Below are positions 61,961-64,000 of a stretch of 64,000 bases of DNA, one piece after another. The position numbers were made by a program, and so were the translations under genes. Numbering within the stretch: position 1 is the stretch's first letter; every line of letters begins with the position of its first letter. Where the stretch lies: contig NZ_JAROCC010000006.1 of the NCBI RefSeq assembly GCF_030433715.1, positions 124,001 through 188,000 on the forward strand, read 5' to 3'. The notes below the pieces were generated by a model that did no database searches, was not told where the DNA came from, and worked only from the letters and a program-made list of their open reading frames with translations. This DNA is from Sporosarcina highlanderae. Lineage in GTDB: Bacteria; Bacillota; Bacilli; Bacillales_A; Planococcaceae.

Positions 61961-63718
61961 TCAGATAAGTTTGAATTTCTCTAGTTTGTAATATAAGGAG
62001 CGCAAGGAAATACCAAGCCGATTCGCTGTCAATGATTTATTGCCATTATGCTCTTCAAGAGCTTTTTCAAGAACTGATCGTTCGTAATCATCCATAACTG
62101 AGGCGAGTGTACTCTTCTCAGGAAGGAACTCCTCACTTGTTTTGAACTCATTCGTAAAGAGGGACCTTCTTGTATCATCTTCTCGGATAATAGTCGAGCC
62201 TGGCTCTATGTAAATCATCGCACGACTCAACACATTTTCAAGTTCACGAACGTTTCCGGGCCATTCATATTGCCGTAGTCGATTCATCGCTTCATCTGAT
62301 ATCTTCTCGACATTCATCCCGAATTCTTGATTTAATTTCCTCAATAATTGAAGTGCGATTTCAGGAATGTCAGCCTTCCTCGTTCTCAACGAAGGGATTT
62401 GAATGGTAAACCGATTTAATGCGTAGTACAAATCAATATTGAAGGATCCTTCATGAATTGCTTTTTCCAAGTTTTTAGAAGTTGCTGCAATGATTCGAAC
62501 GGATTTCAAATCATCTTGTTCATTCATTTGGATTGATCTTTGTTTCAAGTGACCCAATAACCTTAATTGTACAATATGTGGCAGATCAGTAATTTCATCA
62601 AGGAAAATACTGCCTTCAGCCGCTTCTTCAAATAAACCTTGTTTAACAGGTTTGCCGCTGTTCTGCTTCCCACCTTCCCCAAATAACTCCATTTCGATGA
62701 TGGAAGGGTCAATCGCACTACAATTTACGCGGATGAATTTATGGATTTTCCTGCTACTTTCACTATGGATGGCATTCGCAAACAACTCTTTACCCGATCC
62801 GGGCTCACCTCGTAATAAAACCGGAATATCAGATCGAGCTGCAATTTTCGCCTGATCAATCGCTAAACGAATATCCGGAGAGTTTCCGTGGATATCAGCA
62901 AATGTAAATGTCGACTCCAATTTTCGGATGATTTGCTTAGCCACATCAAGTTCTTTCATAAGATTCCGCATTTCTGTAATGTCATGTATGACACCAACAC
63001 TGCCTTTCATCTGCTTATTGACAATAATAGGCGCAACATTAACAATTACATCCCTGTTATCTTCACCTATTCGCATATTGACTCCACGAATCGGCTTTTG
63101 CGTCTGTAAGACTTTCATATGGATGCTTTCACCTTCGTTAATATCGACAGTAGCAGGTTTTCCAATCACTTCGTCTTCGGACAAGCCTGTAATCCTTGTA
63201 TATGCCCGATTGACGAGAACGCCATTCCCCTTTTCATCTACTACCGAAATTGCGTCATCACTCGACTGAATAATCGCTTCAAGCATGGTCTTTATTGATT
63301 TCAAGTCTGTAATTTCCTCAGCCAATTTGACCACTTCGGATACATCTTTGAACACCGCAAACGCGCCAAACGTTTCCCCGGTGGCTGAAATAAGTGGGTA
63401 ACGTGAGCTAATGATTGCCAGGCCATTCGGGAGAACCAATTCGTCATTCAGTTCTGCTTTTCCAGAATTAAGTACTCTAATTAATTTACTTTCGGGAATT
63501 ATGTTGAAAATCGATTTGCCAATTGCGTTGAAATCAGAAACTTCTAACATTCTGCAAGCGCTTTCATTTATGAAATCAATAATTCCCTCGCAATCGATTC
63601 CAATCATACCTTCATCAATTGAATTGAATATCAAACGTTGCCTATCCATCTCTGTTTGAAACCTACGAAAAAATTGATCATTAGCTTTCATTAGGTCGAT
63701 TAAAAGAACATTTTGCAA
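61961..63718 (-). CDS. bkdR: BkdR-type regulator with a degenerate AAA+ domain
   Basis: 585 residues from a TTG at 63718, ten bases after AAAAGGAGA. Two PAS domains (about 25-130 and 145-250) are followed by an AAA+ domain with Walker A GEPGSGKE (304-311) and Walker B IFLDEI (371-376), and a Fis-type helix-turn-helix (KSLTANRLGISLRSLYYKL) at the end. In B. subtilis BkdR activates the bkd operon with sigma-54 (SigL). Here the GAFTGA loop that contacts sigma-54 is absent: ELFG (344-347) runs into EGGKQNSGKPVKQGLFEEA. The two arginine-finger positions are Asn427 and Ala433 (FNIDLYYALN). The protein is therefore unlikely to remodel sigma-54 polymerase; it may act like TyrR. See findings. Confidence 0.88.
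   Translation of the reverse strand: MQNVLLIDLMKANDQFFRRFQTEMDRQRLIFNSIDEGMIGIDCEGIIDFINESACRMLEVSDFNAIGKSIFNIIPESKLIRVLNSGKAELNDELVLPNGLAIISSRYPLISATGETFGAFAVFKDVSEVVKLAEEITDLKSIKTMLEAIIQSSDDAISVVDEKGNGVLVNRAYTRITGLSEDEVIGKPATVDINEGESIHMKVLQTQKPIRGVNMRIGEDNRDVIVNVAPIIVNKQMKGSVGVIHDITEMRNLMKELDVAKQIIRKLESTFTFADIHGNSPDIRLAIDQAKIAARSDIPVLLRGEPGSGKELFANAIHSESSRKIHKFIRVNCSAIDPSIIEMELFGEGGKQNSGKPVKQGLFEEAAEGSIFLDEITDLPHIVQLRLLGHLKQRSIQMNEQDDLKSVRIIAATSKNLEKAIHEGSFNIDLYYALNRFTIQIPSLRTRKADIPEIALQLLRKLNQEFGMNVEKISDEAMNRLRQYEWPGNVRELENVLSRAMIYIEPGSTIIREDDTRRSLFTNEFKTSEEFLPEKSTLASVMDDYERSVLEKALEEHNGNKSLTANRLGISLRSLYYKLEKFKLI
62002..62016 (-). promoter_or_regulatory. -24/-12-like sequence with wrong spacing inside bkdR
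   Basis: TTGGTATTTCCTTGC on the minus strand, about 57-71 bases upstream of ptb. The invariant GG and GC are separated by nine bases instead of ten and the CAC after GG is lost, so it is a remnant or chance match rather than a working sigma-54 promoter. Confidence 0.3.
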
Positions 63719-63769
63719 GGATATTCATTCTCCTTTTAACACCATGCAATCTTTTGCAAATCTATTTTC

Positions 63770-63798
63770 ATCATACACGATTGCACTGTTCTTGACAA
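63770..63798 (-). promoter_or_regulatory. sigma-A promoter of bkdR
   Basis: On the minus strand TTGTCA (63793-63798), 17 bases, TATGAT (63770-63775), about 50 bases before the bkdR start. Its -35 overlaps that of the divergent yqzF promoter by five bases. Confidence 0.75.
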
Positions 63799-63819
63799 TA
63801 TTTGTTGAGCGGGTAAAAT
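63792..63819 (+). promoter_or_regulatory. sigma-A promoter of yqzF
   Basis: TTGACA (63792-63797), 16 bases, TAAAAT (63814-63819), 25 bases before the yqzF start. Shares five bases of its -35 with the bkdR promoter on the other strand. Confidence 0.75.
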
Positions 63820-63844
63820 AAAAATTGTTAAGGAGATTGATAAT

Positions 63845-64000
63845 ATGGCGCGTATGGCGGCTTTCGTCGTTCTTTTAATACCTATTTTAATAACAGCCGG
63901 CGGCATTAAGTTAATGCGGGATTCACTGTTTGGCATTCTTTTTAGTCCATTTCCATTCATTTGGCTACAATTTGTCATCGGCTTACTCATGTTCGGTGCC
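63845..64000 (+). CDS. yqzF: DUF2627 membrane protein (YqzF-like), cut by window edge
   Basis: The ATG at 63845 follows AAGGAGA by eight bases; 52 residues are seen before the window ends. MARMAAFVVLLIPILITAGG and SPFPFIWLQFVIGLLMFG show two membrane helices joined by a short KLMRDSLFG loop, the layout of DUF2627/YqzF, which in B. subtilis also stands upstream of bkdR. Function unknown. Confidence 0.85.
   Translation, partial: MARMAAFVVLLIPILITAGGIKLMRDSLFGILFSPFPFIWLQFVIGLLMFGA

Overview
The window reads as chromosome of a low-GC, endospore-forming Firmicute. The bkd, methylmalonyl-CoA, yqj, ydj and opp gene sets, the strong purine-rich ribosome binding sites and the many TTG starts all fit Bacillales, and the mix suggests a Planococcaceae relative such as Sporosarcina. 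That placement is inference from gene content. I found no phage, no insertion sequence with a transposase, no CRISPR array, no rRNA or tRNA, and no recognisable defence system.

Layout. 1-5.7 kb: a cut MOSC gene, a Yip1 membrane protein, a cytosolic-type formate dehydrogenase (fdhA) with its DUF1641 partner, and divergent fdhD. 5.8-18.1 kb: two complete tandem oligopeptide ABC transporter operons (oppABCDF twice), separated by a small membrane-protein gene. 18.4-29.5 kb: a Ca2+/H+ antiporter, a probable 6S RNA, a sporulation-type Asn-rich protein, yunC, an HtrA-like protease, small membrane and VanW proteins, an LCP cell-wall ligase, YitT, an MFS transporter and an FAD dehydrogenase. 29.6-40 kb: a 21-bp tandem repeat, helD, small lipoprotein and OsmC genes, an unusual HPr-kinase-like protein, SDR and MBL enzymes, a SigW-type promoter in front of ydjI-ydjG, and namA. 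40.3-46.3 kb: rnz, dinB, a CheW-like protein, a yqjE-type peptidase, and the carboxyltransferase plus epimerase of methylmalonyl-CoA metabolism, ending at the tiny stressosome anchor gene prli42. 46.3-48.9 kb: a loose region of dispersed inverted repeats with small genes and brxB. 48.9-64 kb: meaB, mutB, mutA and the whole bkd operon with its regulator bkdR, then divergent yqzF cut by the window edge.

Function. The right half is one metabolic module. Bcd, Ptb, Buk, Lpd and the Bkd E1/E2 subunits degrade branched-chain amino acids. The propionyl-CoA that results is carboxylated, epimerised (mce) and isomerised (mutA/mutB with meaB) to succinyl-CoA. Candidate CodY-like sites near mutA and the opp promoters would link this to amino-acid supply, as would peptide import by the two Opp systems.

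The observation I rate highest is the regulator BkdR. It keeps PAS domains, a Walker A and B AAA+ core and a C-terminal helix-turn-helix, but it lacks the GAFTGA loop and both conserved arginine-finger positions of sigma-54 activators. The operon also has no room for a proper -24/-12 promoter, only a GG-N9-GC near miss. I infer that control of the bkd operon has shifted from sigma-54 to a sigma-A promoter in this lineage.
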